From Lachnospiraceae bacterium MD308 (lineage in GTDB: Bacteria; Bacillota; Clostridia; Lachnospirales; Lachnospiraceae), in assembly GCA_010206225.2 (NCBI GenBank), contig VIQU02000028.1, positions 1 through 49,096 of the forward strand: a stretch of DNA of 49,096 nt. The letters run 5' to 3'. A program made the translations under genes and the position numbers. Below the pieces are notes generated by a model. It was not told where the DNA came from and ran no database searches. It saw only the letters and a list, made by a program, of their open reading frames with translations. Shown piece after piece: positions 1-7,493 of the stretch; the stretch's first letter is position 1; the number at the start of each line of letters is the position of its first letter.

Positions 1-123
1 GAACTTTTGGTATTTAGGGCTGTGGAGTTCATCGTGAGCCCACTGCTTAAGAGGAATGTATCTGCAAATAAAAAGAATGAGCCAGCAAATTTGCTGATAT
101 TGTTCTTGAATGATTTTAAGTAA
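1..123 (+). CDS. C-terminal end of an unknown gene (partial)
   Basis: The first frame is open from the window edge to a TAA at 121-123, giving the last 40 residues of a protein that begins outside the window. It ends in a hydrophobic stretch (NLLILFLNDFK). The coding run contains a perfect 14-bp palindrome at 83-96 and overlaps the -35 box of the next promoter. The product is not recognised, and the segment could be chance-open intergenic DNA. Confidence 0.4.
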   Translation, partial: ELLVFRAVEFIVSPLLKRNVSANKKNEPANLLILFLNDFK

Positions 124-135
124 ATATAGTATAAT
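106..135 (+). promoter_or_regulatory. Sigma-70-type promoter
   Basis: TTGAAT at 106-111 and a perfect TATAAT at 130-135 are separated by 18 bp. Transcription would start near 142 and enter directly the hairpin at 145-220, so the transcript may be a short structured RNA or an attenuated leader for the operon starting at 322. Confidence 0.55.
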
Positions 136-144
136 GTTATCCAT

Positions 145-223
145 AAAGCAATGATTTACCTTTCGTATTTTGTTGAGTGTGGTGCTTACATTATACACGA
201 AAATAGGGGATCATTGCTTTTTT
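145..223 (+). terminator. Long hairpin with T-tract (terminator or attenuator)
   Basis: AAAGCAATGAT (145-155) pairs perfectly with ATCATTGCTTT (210-220), and the second arm runs into six T residues (218-223). The 54-nt interior has further pairing potential (TATTTT with AAAATA, GTGT with ACAC). It lies just after a good promoter, so it may be an attenuator or a small ncRNA rather than a simple end-of-operon terminator. Confidence 0.55.
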
Positions 224-248
224 AGTTGTAAAAAGCTAAAAATTCCCT

Positions 249-267
249 GAAAACATGAGGTTTTTAA
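249..267 (+). promoter_or_regulatory. Intergenic mini-hairpin motif, copy 1
   Basis: GAAAAC and GTTTTT flank a 5-nt loop, followed by AAG. This is the first copy of the GAAA(T/A)C-N-GTTTTCAAG motif that recurs at about 30 gene junctions. This copy lies some 50 bases upstream of the ribosome site at 310-316, farther than most others. The function is unknown. Confidence 0.5.
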
Positions 268-321
268 GAAAAATAGGATTGTAATACTTTACAATACCGA
301 AAAGTATATGGAGGTGTGATT

Positions 322-564
322 ATGAAAAAATCAAATGTGGTAGAAAATTACTTCCAAAATGTTATTAAAAAATCATGGACGTGGGAAAAGTTGACAAATG
401 AAGAACGGCAGCGATTTATTGATATGGGTGTGTTTGACAAGATAAAGGGTAATGATAATACAAGGATTGAATGGTTAAACACTGTATATCAAGCCTTTTT
501 AACTGCATTGGAATTTACGCCGATAGGATGGAGAGAAGATGAAAAAGATATTCCTCAATTTTAA
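322..564 (+). CDS. Hypothetical protein, 80 aa
   Basis: The ATG at 322 is chosen over an upstream in-frame GTG at 316 because the GTG lies inside the ribosome site GGAGGTG (310-316). The protein is small and soluble, with several aromatic residues and an acidic C-terminus, and has no signal peptide or membrane segment. It is first in a run of small unknown genes reaching to 2.8 kb. No family is recognised. Confidence 0.75.
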   Translation: MKKSNVVENYFQNVIKKSWTWEKLTNEERQRFIDMGVFDKIKGNDNTRIEWLNTVYQAFLTALEFTPIGWREDEKDIPQF

Positions 565-616
565 GTAACAAATGGCAAGAAAATAATGATTTTAAGTAGA
601 AAGAGAGGAAAAACAT

Positions 617-817
617 ATGCAACAGGTAAAATGTATTAATGAGAGAAAAGCAATTTCACGACAAAATCAGATAGAGGTTGGAAAATATTACTATTTAGAT
701 TTATCAACGGTAAATGGAGATTATGAAGGTGACTGGTATGGAAATATATATGCTGATGATAAAAAAGAAGTATACGTTGGACATTTGAAACTAAGTCATT
801 TTCGGTCAGTTGAATAA
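617..817 (+). CDS. Hypothetical protein, 66 aa
   Basis: ATG start behind AGAGAGGAAAAAC. The composition suggests a small beta-rich domain, with a GKYYYLD stretch near residue 22 followed by GDWYGNIYAD. An open frame on the other strand over 636-836 is a shadow with no ribosome site. No homologue is recognised. Confidence 0.7.
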   Translation: MQQVKCINERKAISRQNQIEVGKYYYLDLSTVNGDYEGDWYGNIYADDKKEVYVGHLKLSHFRSVE

Positions 818-864
818 ATTGTGCCAATGAAAACACAATTTAATCAGGATCGGAGAAAAATATT

Positions 865-1239
865 ATGACATTTAAAACAGAAAATCTTATTGAGATTACA
901 TGGATCATAAAAGAATATGCAATGAATGGAAATTTGTTGTGTATTCCTTATACAGAGTTGAAAGAAACTATTGATACACTTTCGGATAAATTTGAAACAG
1001 TGCATTACAATGCAGATTGGAACGAATTAGATTATTCTGAGGAAATTATCAATTTTACAAACAAAGAAATTGCATTAGAACTTTGGAAAAGATTTGGAGA
1101 TGTGCCAATGAATCCTGATACAGAAAAAATTGAAGAAGATTGGAATGGTTTTCTTCATGGAACTTTTCGGGAAGATATTTGGAGATGGTTTGAAGAAGTT
1201 TTTCATGTAAGTGTTGCAGAAGATTTAATGGGACAATAG
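865..1239 (+). CDS. Conserved hypothetical protein, 124 aa
   Basis: ATG start; the gap before it holds a weak copy of the recurrent junction motif (829-841) and CGGAG. The C-terminal half, with FGDVPMNPDTEKIEE and later REDIWRWFEE, resembles from memory an uncharacterised family common on gut Firmicute and Bacteroides mobile elements. That family tie is not checked. There is no membrane segment and no catalytic motif that I can name. Confidence 0.8.
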   Translation: MTFKTENLIEITWIIKEYAMNGNLLCIPYTELKETIDTLSDKFETVHYNADWNELDYSEEIINFTNKEIALELWKRFGDVPMNPDTEKIEEDWNGFLHGTFREDIWRWFEEVFHVSVAEDLMGQ

Positions 1240-1252
1240 GAGGGAAAATATT

Positions 1253-1489
1253 ATGTCAAGATATGGAATAAGCGTAAGAGAGATTTTAAAGAGAACTGTT
1301 ATTGTGGAAGCAGAGAATCTTGAGGAAGCCATTCAGAAGGTAGAGGATGCAGTGGAGCGTGAGGAAATTATTCTGGATGTGGATGATTATGATGATCGGG
1401 AGATTGTTCCTTCTGAATATTTTGAAGATGGAAAAGTGCCAGAGGGTAAAGATGTAAGTTTCTATTGGCATATTGGAGAAGATAACTAA
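1253..1489 (+). CDS. DpnD/PcfM-like small protein, 78 aa
   Basis: Starts at ATG 1253 behind AGGAGG. The layout fits the DpnD/PcfM family: an N-terminal beta strand (ISVREILKRTVIVEA), a helix with EEAIQKVEDAVE, and an acidic EEIILDVDDYDD segment. Family members are short accessory proteins of conjugative plasmids and phages with no established biochemical role. The assignment rests on overall pattern. Confidence 0.7.
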   Translation: MSRYGISVREILKRTVIVEAENLEEAIQKVEDAVEREEIILDVDDYDDREIVPSEYFEDGKVPEGKDVSFYWHIGEDN

Positions 1490-1494
1490 AGACT

Positions 1495-1511
1495 GAAAAT
1501 CAGGATTTCAA
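1495..1511 (+). promoter_or_regulatory. Intergenic mini-hairpin motif
   Basis: GAAAATC-AG-GATTTC followed by AAG. The arms pair over six to seven bases around a very small loop. It sits between a stop codon and the ribosome site of the gene at 1535 and is one of the clearest copies of the recurrent motif. Confidence 0.55.
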
Positions 1512-1534
1512 GAGTATAGAATGGAGGATTGATT

Positions 1535-1750
1535 ATGAAAATATATGTATTAATGAAACAAGATTATGATGGTAATAATACAATTTGTGTGAGCGAAGAT
1601 ATAAATAAAATTCGTACAAGTATTTGTGAAGACTTTGATCAAGATGAAGATTATCCTGTGTTAGAAGTTTGGAATGATGGAGAAATGATCTATGGATCTA
1701 CTGGAAGTGATGTTTTAAAAATGATTGCTTCAGAAATTAATAAATTATAG
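1535..1750 (+). CDS. Hypothetical protein, 71 aa
   Basis: ATG 1535 follows GGAGG (1523-1527) at good spacing; the in-frame TTG at 1529 is too close to the ribosome site. The first ten residues (MKIYVLMKQD) look like a beta strand, and the middle is acidic (EDFDQDEDYP) followed by LEVWNDGE. It resembles small phage proteins with an alpha/beta layout, but no family name is supported. Confidence 0.75.
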   Translation: MKIYVLMKQDYDGNNTICVSEDINKIRTSICEDFDQDEDYPVLEVWNDGEMIYGSTGSDVLKMIASEINKL

Positions 1751-1793
1751 AGGCAATAGTATCGGAATTTCAAGAGGATAGGAAGGAGAAACT

Positions 1794-2168
1794 ATGAATA
1801 CATATATGCTTTATGGAACCAAAATGATTGAAAATGATGCTACATTGAAAAAATTTGCTTCTTGTATCTATAATAATATTCCAATGGAAATAGAGACAGA
1901 CGATCCAGAAGAACGAAGAGATTATATTCTGGAAATGGTAGAAGAAATTTTAGAGGATGATATTAGTCGTACAGATATTGACTATGAAGGACTTTTATAT
2001 AAATACAGAGAGGAATTAGGTGATTTGTTTTATAGAATGTGGGATAGAGACTATACAATCCCTACTGTGGAATTTCTTGGAGATGGTGCAAAACGGTTTT
2101 TTAATGATATTGTATATTATTATATTGTTGTGCATTATGAAGAATTTGCAGAAGGAAAGATACCTTAA
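1794..2168 (+). CDS. Hypothetical acidic protein, 124 aa
   Basis: ATG start behind GGAAGGAG. Very acidic and mostly helical (EIETDDPEERRDYILEMVEE). There is no signal peptide. An overlapping frame at 2020-2208 has no ribosome site and is a shadow. The product is unknown. Confidence 0.75.
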   Translation: MNTYMLYGTKMIENDATLKKFASCIYNNIPMEIETDDPEERRDYILEMVEEILEDDISRTDIDYEGLLYKYREELGDLFYRMWDRDYTIPTVEFLGDGAKRFFNDIVYYYIVVHYEEFAEGKIP

Positions 2169-2204
2169 AATTCGCAATTTATGGAAGGAGATACTAGAAA
2201 TAAA

Positions 2205-2483
2205 ATGAAAATGGAAAAGTATAATACAAGAGTTAGGCAGGCGATTAGTGAACGTTATGTAGTTGCTACAAAAGAAAAATGCAAGCTATCAAAAGAATAT
2301 GAAGATATTTTTGTGAGATTGCAGAGTGGAGAGGAAAAGGATAAATTATCTTACAACAAATATATTGAGTTAGAGCAAAAAGCAGATGAACTGAATAGAA
2401 AAATTTCTGAATTAAAAATAGAAATAAATATTTGGGATCAGGCAAGAGAAATTTGCTTAAATATTGCAGATGCGATGCTTTGA
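2205..2483 (+). CDS. Hypothetical coiled-coil protein, 92 aa
   Basis: An ATG at 2181 overlaps the ribosome site GGAAGGAG (2183-2190), so the start is placed at ATG 2205 (2211 is the alternative). A junction motif copy (AAATTCGCAATTT, 2169-2181) precedes it. Residues around 50-80 (ELEQKADELNRKISELKIEI) form a heptad-like coiled coil. No family is recognised. Confidence 0.7.
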   Translation: MKMEKYNTRVRQAISERYVVATKEKCKLSKEYEDIFVRLQSGEEKDKLSYNKYIELEQKADELNRKISELKIEINIWDQAREICLNIADAML

Positions 2484-2523
2484 AATGTACCTTTTAAGGC
2501 AACAATATGAGGAGGTGTTATAA

Positions 2524-2577
2524 TTGTCAATACTTGGAGGAATAATCTTTTTAATTATTGCTTGGTTACTTGATTAA
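2524..2577 (+). CDS. Possible 17-aa hydrophobic peptide
   Basis: GGAGG at 2511-2515 is followed 8 nt later by TTG, which opens MSILGGIIFLIIAWLLD and a TAA. The strong, well-spaced ribosome site and the uniformly hydrophobic sequence fit a tiny single-span membrane peptide, as in small phage proteins or type I toxins. A junction motif copy (2482-2499) lies upstream and a hairpin downstream. A chance frame remains possible. Confidence 0.4.
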   Translation: MSILGGIIFLIIAWLLD

Positions 2578-2591
2578 AACAAAGGTTAAAT

Positions 2592-2620
2592 GCCACTGGA
2601 ATTATCTGGTGGCTTTAATT
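2592..2620 (+). terminator. Weak rho-independent terminator
   Basis: GCCACTGG (2592-2599) pairs with CTGGTGGC (2606-2613) with two wobble pairs and a 6-nt loop. TTTAATT follows. It would end the first operon just before a new TATAAT at 2633-2638. Confidence 0.5.
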
Positions 2621-2653
2621 ATGGAAAAATGTTATAATATAGGAGTTTAGAAT

Positions 2654-2818
2654 ATGGATAAAGAAATTATATTAGATTTTATATGTTATGGAAAACATAT
2701 GGTTGTAGTAAAATTAGAGCATGGAACACATGTTATGTATATAGATGAATGGAAACGTACATCTAAAAAACGACATTTAGAACATCGAGATAAAAAACGA
2801 AAATGCAAAACAGCTTAA
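2654..2818 (+). CDS. Hypothetical basic protein, 54 aa
   Basis: ATG start 8 nt after AGGAG (2641-2645); a -10-like TATAAT lies at 2633-2638. The first half is mixed (ILDFICYGKHMVVVKLEHG), and the C-terminus is strongly basic (KRTSKKRHLEHRDKKRK), suggesting nucleic-acid contact. The stop is directly before the leader of the DUF262 gene. No family is recognised. Confidence 0.6.
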   Translation: MDKEIILDFICYGKHMVVVKLEHGTHVMYIDEWKRTSKKRHLEHRDKKRKCKTA

Positions 2819-2842
2819 TTGATAATATTAGGAGGAATTAAT

Positions 2843-3889
2843 ATGAAGACTTATGAGAGAAAGTCTTTTCCTAGAATGGCAAGAGATTTAAAGGTGATGT
2901 ATGATAAGGGCAATTTATCTTTTGATAACGCAGTACAGAGATCATTTGTGTGGAAAAATACTTCTAAAGACAATCGCATGAGTATATTGATAGACAGTAT
3001 GATGAGAGGGTTTCCAATTCCTGCAATGTATTGTAATTGTATATTTGAAGATATCAAAAATAAAACATATGATTTCCTTGATGGAAAACAAAGAACAACG
3101 ACTGTTATAAAATTTTTGAATGATGAATTTCCGCTTGTAAATATTCCCTCCTTTGAAGATGAGGATGGAATTGAGCATGATTTTAATGGATTGACATTTT
3201 CTCAACTTCCAGAAGATATGAGGGACACTATTAAAACATATAACCTGACTATTTATTATTATGAAAATATGGATCAGGAAGACGCTGAAGAAATGTTCCG
3301 TAGATTAAATAATGGAAAATCGCTGACGGCAATAGAATTGACAAGAGCAAATGCAATCTCTAAAATAGAAATTAGTCAACTTGCAAAACATGAAATGTTT
3401 AATATTGCTTTATCAGAAAAGTCATTGGCTGCATATGCAAATGAAGATGTTGTAATTAAGACATGGATATTGTTATATGGCACTAAAAAATCATTTGAAA
3501 CAAAAAATATACGTCCTGTAATGCGAGAAACAGTAATTACAAAGGATCAGGTAGAAGAAATTAATAGAACATATGATACTTTTTTAAAAGTTTATAAGAT
3601 TTTGCAGAATGCTGAACAGTCTAAGGTTATCAAAAAGATTTTAGGAAAAGTTCATCTAATTTCTTTAATGTCTGTATTGAAAAAAACTATTCATGAAAAT
3701 ACAAATATTGAATCAGTCGAAAAATGGTTGATTACGTTTTTTGGAACAGGAACTAGATTTGTATCTATTAACAGCAAATATAATGAATATTCAAAAGGTC
3801 GTATTGCAGTTACGGAAGAGGCGGTTGAACTGAGAAGGAAAATATTGCTAGAAAATTTTGAGAAGTTTTTGGAAGAAAGTAGTAGTTAA
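2843..3889 (+). CDS. DUF262 (GmrSD-like) protein, 348 aa
   Basis: DUF262 domains form the GmrS-type half of GmrSD restriction systems and bind or hydrolyse NTP; many act in phage defence. Visible signatures are QRSFVW near residue 34, DGKQRT at 80-85, and FRRLNNGKSLTAIE near 150. The ATG at 2843 follows AGGAGG. No DUF1524 HNH nuclease half is attached, so this is a DUF262-only protein with a helical C-terminal part. It is the first of four clear DUF262 genes here. Whether it defends or regulates is not visible. Confidence 0.88.
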   Translation: MKTYERKSFPRMARDLKVMYDKGNLSFDNAVQRSFVWKNTSKDNRMSILIDSMMRGFPIPAMYCNCIFEDIKNKTYDFLDGKQRTTTVIKFLNDEFPLVNIPSFEDEDGIEHDFNGLTFSQLPEDMRDTIKTYNLTIYYYENMDQEDAEEMFRRLNNGKSLTAIELTRANAISKIEISQLAKHEMFNIALSEKSLAAYANEDVVIKTWILLYGTKKSFETKNIRPVMRETVITKDQVEEINRTYDTFLKVYKILQNAEQSKVIKKILGKVHLISLMSVLKKTIHENTNIESVEKWLITFFGTGTRFVSINSKYNEYSKGRIAVTEEAVELRRKILLENFEKFLEESSS

Positions 3890-3927
3890 TAGAAGGATTA
3901 TTTCATTGGGTGAGATTGGAGGACAAA

Positions 3928-4146
3928 ATGACGGTAAGAGAATTGATTAATGAGTTGGAATGTTATGATGGAGATATGGAAGTAAGAATTGGTATGCGTC
4001 AGGATTACGGAAGTAATTTTGCAATGGAAATTAGTAATAGTATAGGAGATTATGATATTGACAGTTTTTATGGTGATAATATAAAAGCTGTGATATTAAC
4101 AGAGGGGAGTCAAATTGGTATAGTTGATTATGAGGATGAAGAATAA
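3928..4146 (+). CDS. Hypothetical phage-type protein, 73 aa
   Basis: ATG 3928 follows GGAGG at 3918-3922. It begins MTVRELINELECYDGDMEV, a layout shared by many small phage proteins of unknown role (helix, then beta strands, acidic tail YEDEE). There are no catalytic residues I can point to. Confidence 0.75.
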   Translation: MTVRELINELECYDGDMEVRIGMRQDYGSNFAMEISNSIGDYDIDSFYGDNIKAVILTEGSQIGIVDYEDEE

Positions 4147-4169
4147 AATATTTTGTAGAGGTATTTAAT

Positions 4170-4571
4170 ATGACAATTTTAATAGACAGGCGTATACAAA
4201 AGTATGTAGAAGGATTTTTACATGGAGAAAATGACGAAGTCATCAGTATTCATTTAAAAGATATTGACGAAACATTTTGGTTTGATAGTGAGGTGGCAGT
4301 ACAGAATTTTTTGAATAGACAAGCTACTGAGCGTGTCGGAAGTCCTGAGTTAAGAACGGATTCTTTTTACTACACAGATACGGAAGATGTATTACATAAG
4401 TATTTAATTACAGTGAATAAGAAAGGTATGATTACTTCTTATGCAGAAGAGGTAATAGATGACGAAGATAAAAAGAAATTAAATTTGGAAGATATATTTA
4501 GAAATTATGACATGGAAGATATTGCAGAGGAATTTGATTGGGGTACTCCTGTTGGAAATGAAGTATGGTAA
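4170..4571 (+). CDS. Hypothetical protein, 133 aa
   Basis: ATG start behind GTAGAGG. Mixed alpha/beta, with an acidic C-terminal third ending GTPVGNEVW. It is the last gene before a strong terminator (4577-4605), so it ends an operon with the DUF262 gene. No family is recognised. Confidence 0.75.
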   Translation: MTILIDRRIQKYVEGFLHGENDEVISIHLKDIDETFWFDSEVAVQNFLNRQATERVGSPELRTDSFYYTDTEDVLHKYLITVNKKGMITSYAEEVIDDEDKKKLNLEDIFRNYDMEDIAEEFDWGTPVGNEVW

Positions 4572-4576
4572 CAAAT

Positions 4577-4609
4577 AAGGCATTAGTTATTGGGATTAAT
4601 GCCTTTTAT
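4577..4609 (+). terminator. Rho-independent terminator
   Basis: AAGGCATTA (4577-4585) pairs perfectly with TAATGCCTT (4597-4605), followed by TTTATA. It separates the DUF262 operon from the HicAB promoter. Confidence 0.75.
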
Positions 4610-4623
4610 AGTACACACAGATA

Positions 4624-4666
4624 GCAACTATTTATAGTTGCATATTTTCTCGCAGAGTGGTATATT
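4624..4666 (+). promoter_or_regulatory. hicAB promoter with overlapping inverted repeat
   Basis: TTGCAT (4638-4643) and TATATT (4661-4666) are 17 bp apart. The inverted repeat GCAACTA-TTTA-TAGTTGC (4624-4641) overlaps the -35 box and is a likely operator for autoregulation, as known for HicB-type antitoxins with DNA-binding C-termini. The operator role is inference. Confidence 0.6.
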
Positions 4667-4686
4667 ATATCTAAAGGAGAAATGTC

Positions 4687-4938
4687 ATGAGTAAGAAAGA
4701 TAAATTGATAGATAGATTACTGAAGAAACCGAAAGACTTTACTTTTGATGAAATGGAATCCTTGCTGTCATATTTTGAGTATGAATTAAAACAGGGTGGA
4801 ACTGGGTCGGGAGTAAAATTTATAAAAGATGGAAGTAATGAAGTAATAAACTTCCATAAACCGCATCCAAGCGGAATATTAAAGAGGTATGTGTTGGATC
4901 AGGTAATAGAGAAATTAAGAAAGGATGGTTCGCTATGA
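4687..4938 (+). CDS. hicA: HicA-type toxin, 83 aa
   Basis: HicA toxins are small dsRBD-fold mRNA interferases held in check by HicB. The order fits: helix KLIDRLLKKPKDFTFDEM, the loop TGSGVKF (39-45), then NFHKPHP (56-61) and a final helix. In classical HicA the loop reads GSH with a catalytic His; here position 42 is Gly, as in a subfamily lacking that His, so activity is uncertain. Its stop overlaps hicB by 4 nt, showing translational coupling. Confidence 0.85.
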   Translation: MSKKDKLIDRLLKKPKDFTFDEMESLLSYFEYELKQGGTGSGVKFIKDGSNEVINFHKPHPSGILKRYVLDQVIEKLRKDGSL

Positions 4939-5270
4939 GTAATTTGTTATCATATAAGAATTACAACGGTACAGTAGAGTATTCAAAAGAAGATAGTTGC
5001 CTTTTCGGAAAGGTAGTTGGAATAAAATCTTTATTGTCTTACGAAGGAAATTCTGTACAGGAATTAGAGCAAGATTTTCAGAATGTGATAGATAAATACC
5101 TGGAAGACTGCAAAGAACGGAATGTAGAACCTGAGCAACCATACAAGGGAACATTTAATGTCAGGATCAGTCCAGAACTTCATCGGAATATTGCAGTATA
5201 TGCGATTGAACATGGAAAGAGTTTAAATGCTGCTGTTGAAGAAGCTATTGGAAATATGGTTAGAGTGTAG
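4935..5270 (+). CDS. hicB: HicB-type antitoxin, 111 aa
   Basis: The N-terminal half (CLFGKVVGIKSLLSYEG) is the partial RNase-H fold that covers the toxin, and the C-terminal half (FNVRISPELHRNIAVYAIEH) is a ribbon-helix-helix DNA-binding domain of the type that autoregulates the operon. Start ATG 4935 overlaps the hicA stop. Order toxin then antitoxin is usual for hicAB. The inverted repeat at 4624-4641 is the probable binding site. Confidence 0.88.
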   Translation: MSNLLSYKNYNGTVEYSKEDSCLFGKVVGIKSLLSYEGNSVQELEQDFQNVIDKYLEDCKERNVEPEQPYKGTFNVRISPELHRNIAVYAIEHGKSLNAAVEEAIGNMVRV

Positions 5271-5280
5271 GAGGTAGATT

Positions 5281-5484
5281 ATGCATACATTTGAAGGAAA
5301 AAGTTGTAGAATTCATCATAATAGTGATATGAGTGGAGAAATTTATATTTGCGATAAAAATTCTGATAAAGAGTTAGTGGTTGAAGGTCAAGATATTTTG
5401 GATTTTGTTGCTGATTATATAAGGACAGAAAAAATAGGAATGTTGGAACAAATGAGTACAGATAGCATTTTGCATTTGAAATAA
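5281..5484 (+). CDS. Hypothetical protein, 67 aa
   Basis: Starts 10 nt after hicB behind AGGAGG and is probably co-transcribed with it. Small alpha/beta protein: GEIYICDKNSDKELVVEG, then a helix ILDFVADYIRTEK. It resembles short phage proteins of unknown role. There is no sign that it belongs to the toxin-antitoxin unit beyond position. Confidence 0.72.
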   Translation: MHTFEGKSCRIHHNSDMSGEIYICDKNSDKELVVEGQDILDFVADYIRTEKIGMLEQMSTDSILHLK

Positions 5485-5502
5485 TAGATTTATGGAGGGT
5501 TT

Positions 5503-6108
5503 ATGGCTCTAAAAAATAAATTAGGTATTAATAATTCGGCAGAACTCGCAAGAGTAGAAGAGAGAATAAGTAAAACTAAAGCCATTAAATTATATGAAAA
5601 TAACATTGTTGAAAATTGCGAAGTTGGAAAATTTTCTGGGCTTGCCAAAATTCATAAATTTTTGTTTGAAGAAATATATGATTTTGCGGGAAAAATCAGG
5701 ACAGTAAATATTGCAAAAGGTAATTTTAGATTTGCTCCTGTAATGTATTTGGACGCTGCACTAAAACATATTGATGATATGCCGCAATCTAATTTTGATG
5801 AAATAATTGAAAAATATGTGGAAATGAATGTTGCACATCCTTTTAGGGAAGGGAATGGGAGAAGCACACGCATATGGCTGGACTTGATTTTAAAAAAAGA
5901 ATTAAAATTAGTTATAGACTGGAACCGAGTCGATAAAGAAGACTATTTGCTCGCTATGGAAAGAAGTCCGATTAAGGATGTTGAAATTAAGGTTTTACTG
6001 AAGAATGCATTAACAGATCAGATAGATGATAGGGAAGTATATATAAAAGGTATTGATGTAAGCTATTATTATGAAGGATATAATACCTTTAAAGCAAAAG
6101 AATTGTAG
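5503..6108 (+). CDS. Fic-domain protein (AMPylase family), 201 aa
   Basis: Fic proteins transfer AMP or other nucleotides to target hydroxyls. The full active-site loop HPFREGNGRSTR is at residues 112-123, and the flap region IAKGNFRFAP lies near 70-80. No clear (S/T)xxxE(G/N) inhibitory helix is seen in the protein or in a partner gene. Start ATG 5503 follows GGAGG. It follows hicAB closely, suggesting one stress or defence cluster. The target is unknown. Confidence 0.92.
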   Translation: MALKNKLGINNSAELARVEERISKTKAIKLYENNIVENCEVGKFSGLAKIHKFLFEEIYDFAGKIRTVNIAKGNFRFAPVMYLDAALKHIDDMPQSNFDEIIEKYVEMNVAHPFREGNGRSTRIWLDLILKKELKLVIDWNRVDKEDYLLAMERSPIKDVEIKVLLKNALTDQIDDREVYIKGIDVSYYYEGYNTFKAKEL

Positions 6109-6138
6109 GATAAAATCTAAGTTTCAAGGAGGAAAAAT

Positions 6139-6783
6139 ATGAGTAAATATACAGAATCACAGAGAAAGTTTAGGGAAGAAAATCTAAAATTATGGGAGGA
6201 AAAACTATTAGAAATTTTTAATAATAGAATTCCAAAACACTGTGAGTGGAGTGAAATAACGCAAATTGATAGCATACTTAAAATTATAGGAAAACAAAGT
6301 TTAAATCATATGTTATATCCAGATAGTGGTGGACTAGATGTTGTTGGATGTAACATTTCAGTTACAAAAAGAGATATACTTGAAATTTTGACAGATGGAA
6401 GTGCGCCTAACATATGTAAACCGAAGCAGTTGATATTTGATTGTATTGACGGTGAGCCTGAATGGTCCTATTTTAGATTAGAACTTAATAAATTAGAGCC
6501 AAGTGGGGTTTACTCAAGTGAAAATGAATTTGTTGAAGAATTATATGAAGATAATGGGCATTATGAGCCGTATAGTGATTATCCGCCAAACGATTATTGG
6601 AGACATATTCTAAGAATATTAGGAGGAACATTGCTCATCGTACCCAAGACTTGCTATTATAACCATATTCCAAATACTTATTTGGGAACACATAATAAGT
6701 ACGGATATATGAATTTTAGGGAAATGATGGAAAAACTTAAGATGAGTGAGGGATATGCTGAATTTTTGAAAGAAATGCAATGA
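6139..6783 (+). CDS. Hypothetical protein, 214 aa
   Basis: ATG start behind AAGGAGG; a good junction-motif copy lies at 6112-6128, directly next to the ribosome site. The protein starts with a charged helix (RKFREENLKLWEEKLLEIF). The middle region has PPNDYWRHILRILGGTLLIVPKTCYYNHIP. It has a few Cys but no metal motif. No family is recognised. Confidence 0.75.
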   Translation: MSKYTESQRKFREENLKLWEEKLLEIFNNRIPKHCEWSEITQIDSILKIIGKQSLNHMLYPDSGGLDVVGCNISVTKRDILEILTDGSAPNICKPKQLIFDCIDGEPEWSYFRLELNKLEPSGVYSSENEFVEELYEDNGHYEPYSDYPPNDYWRHILRILGGTLLIVPKTCYYNHIPNTYLGTHNKYGYMNFREMMEKLKMSEGYAEFLKEMQ

Positions 6784-6805
6784 AATTAGATATTCAAGAA
6801 TTTGA

Positions 6806-6834
6806 TTGTATTATCAGAAATGACAAGATATAAT
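6806..6834 (+). promoter_or_regulatory. Promoter for the Uma2 gene
   Basis: TTGTAT (6806-6811) and TATAAT (6829-6834) are separated by 17 bp, about 25 bp upstream of the Uma2-gene start codon. Confidence 0.5.
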
Positions 6835-6859
6835 AGCATTAGGAGTGGAGGTGAATGTT

Positions 6860-7390
6860 ATGGATGCATTGAAGAAAGAAGAGGTTTATACAATAGAAGA
6901 TATTTATGCTTTGCCAAACGGAGAGAGAGCGGAATTGATTGATGGAAAAATATATTATATGGCTCCGCCAAATACAAAGCATCAAAGATTAGTGCATTTT
7001 TTTGATAGAGAAATTGGAAATTATATTCAAAGTAAGCATGGTGAATGTGAAGTATTTCCAGCTCCATTCGCTGTGTTTCTTAATGAAAATGACATAAATT
7101 ATGTAGAACCGGATATATCAGTTATTTGTGATAAGAACAAGATTTCAGACAAAGGGTGTCATGGTGCTCCTGATTGGATTATTGAAATTGTTTCACCGAG
7201 CAGTAAACAGATGGATTATTATAAGAAGCTGTTTAAGTATCGGACAGCAGGAGTCAGAGAATATTGGGTAGTAGATCCTGAAAAAGAACTTGTAACAATA
7301 TATAGCTTTGAAAAAGACAGTATGGAAGAATATTCTTTTGATAAAGATATACCAGTTGGAATATATGAGAGTTTTTCTATTAAAGTATAG
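6860..7390 (+). CDS. Uma2-family putative nuclease (DUF820), 176 aa
   Basis: Uma2 proteins have a PD-(D/E)XK nuclease fold; most are uncharacterised. The family pattern is clear: YTIEDIYALPNGERAELIDGKIY near the start, then VEPDISVI and DWIIEIVSPSS carrying the acidic active-site residues, then KLFKYRTAGVREYWVVDP. The GTG at 6845 lies before the ribosome site GGAGGTG, so ATG 6860 is chosen. It has its own promoter and terminator, so it is a single-gene unit. Confidence 0.9.
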   Translation: MDALKKEEVYTIEDIYALPNGERAELIDGKIYYMAPPNTKHQRLVHFFDREIGNYIQSKHGECEVFPAPFAVFLNENDINYVEPDISVICDKNKISDKGCHGAPDWIIEIVSPSSKQMDYYKKLFKYRTAGVREYWVVDPEKELVTIYSFEKDSMEEYSFDKDIPVGIYESFSIKV

Positions 7391-7419
7391 TAAGACATAA
7401 AAGAAATAAATTGTTGATG

Positions 7420-7454
7420 AAAGCATTTGGAAAATAAAAATCCAGATGCTTTTT
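7420..7454 (+). terminator. Rho-independent terminator
   Basis: A 12-bp stem (7420-7431 with 7441-7452, one G-T pair) with a 9-nt A-rich loop runs into TTTTT. It ends the Uma2 transcript. Confidence 0.8.
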
Positions 7455-7493
7455 ATTATACAAAAAATTATAAAAGAAAAGGAGAATATTATT

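Noticed and set aside
145-223. T-box or known riboswitch in the first leader
   Set aside because: The long stem fits a terminator, but I could not find conserved riboswitch or T-box sequence elements.
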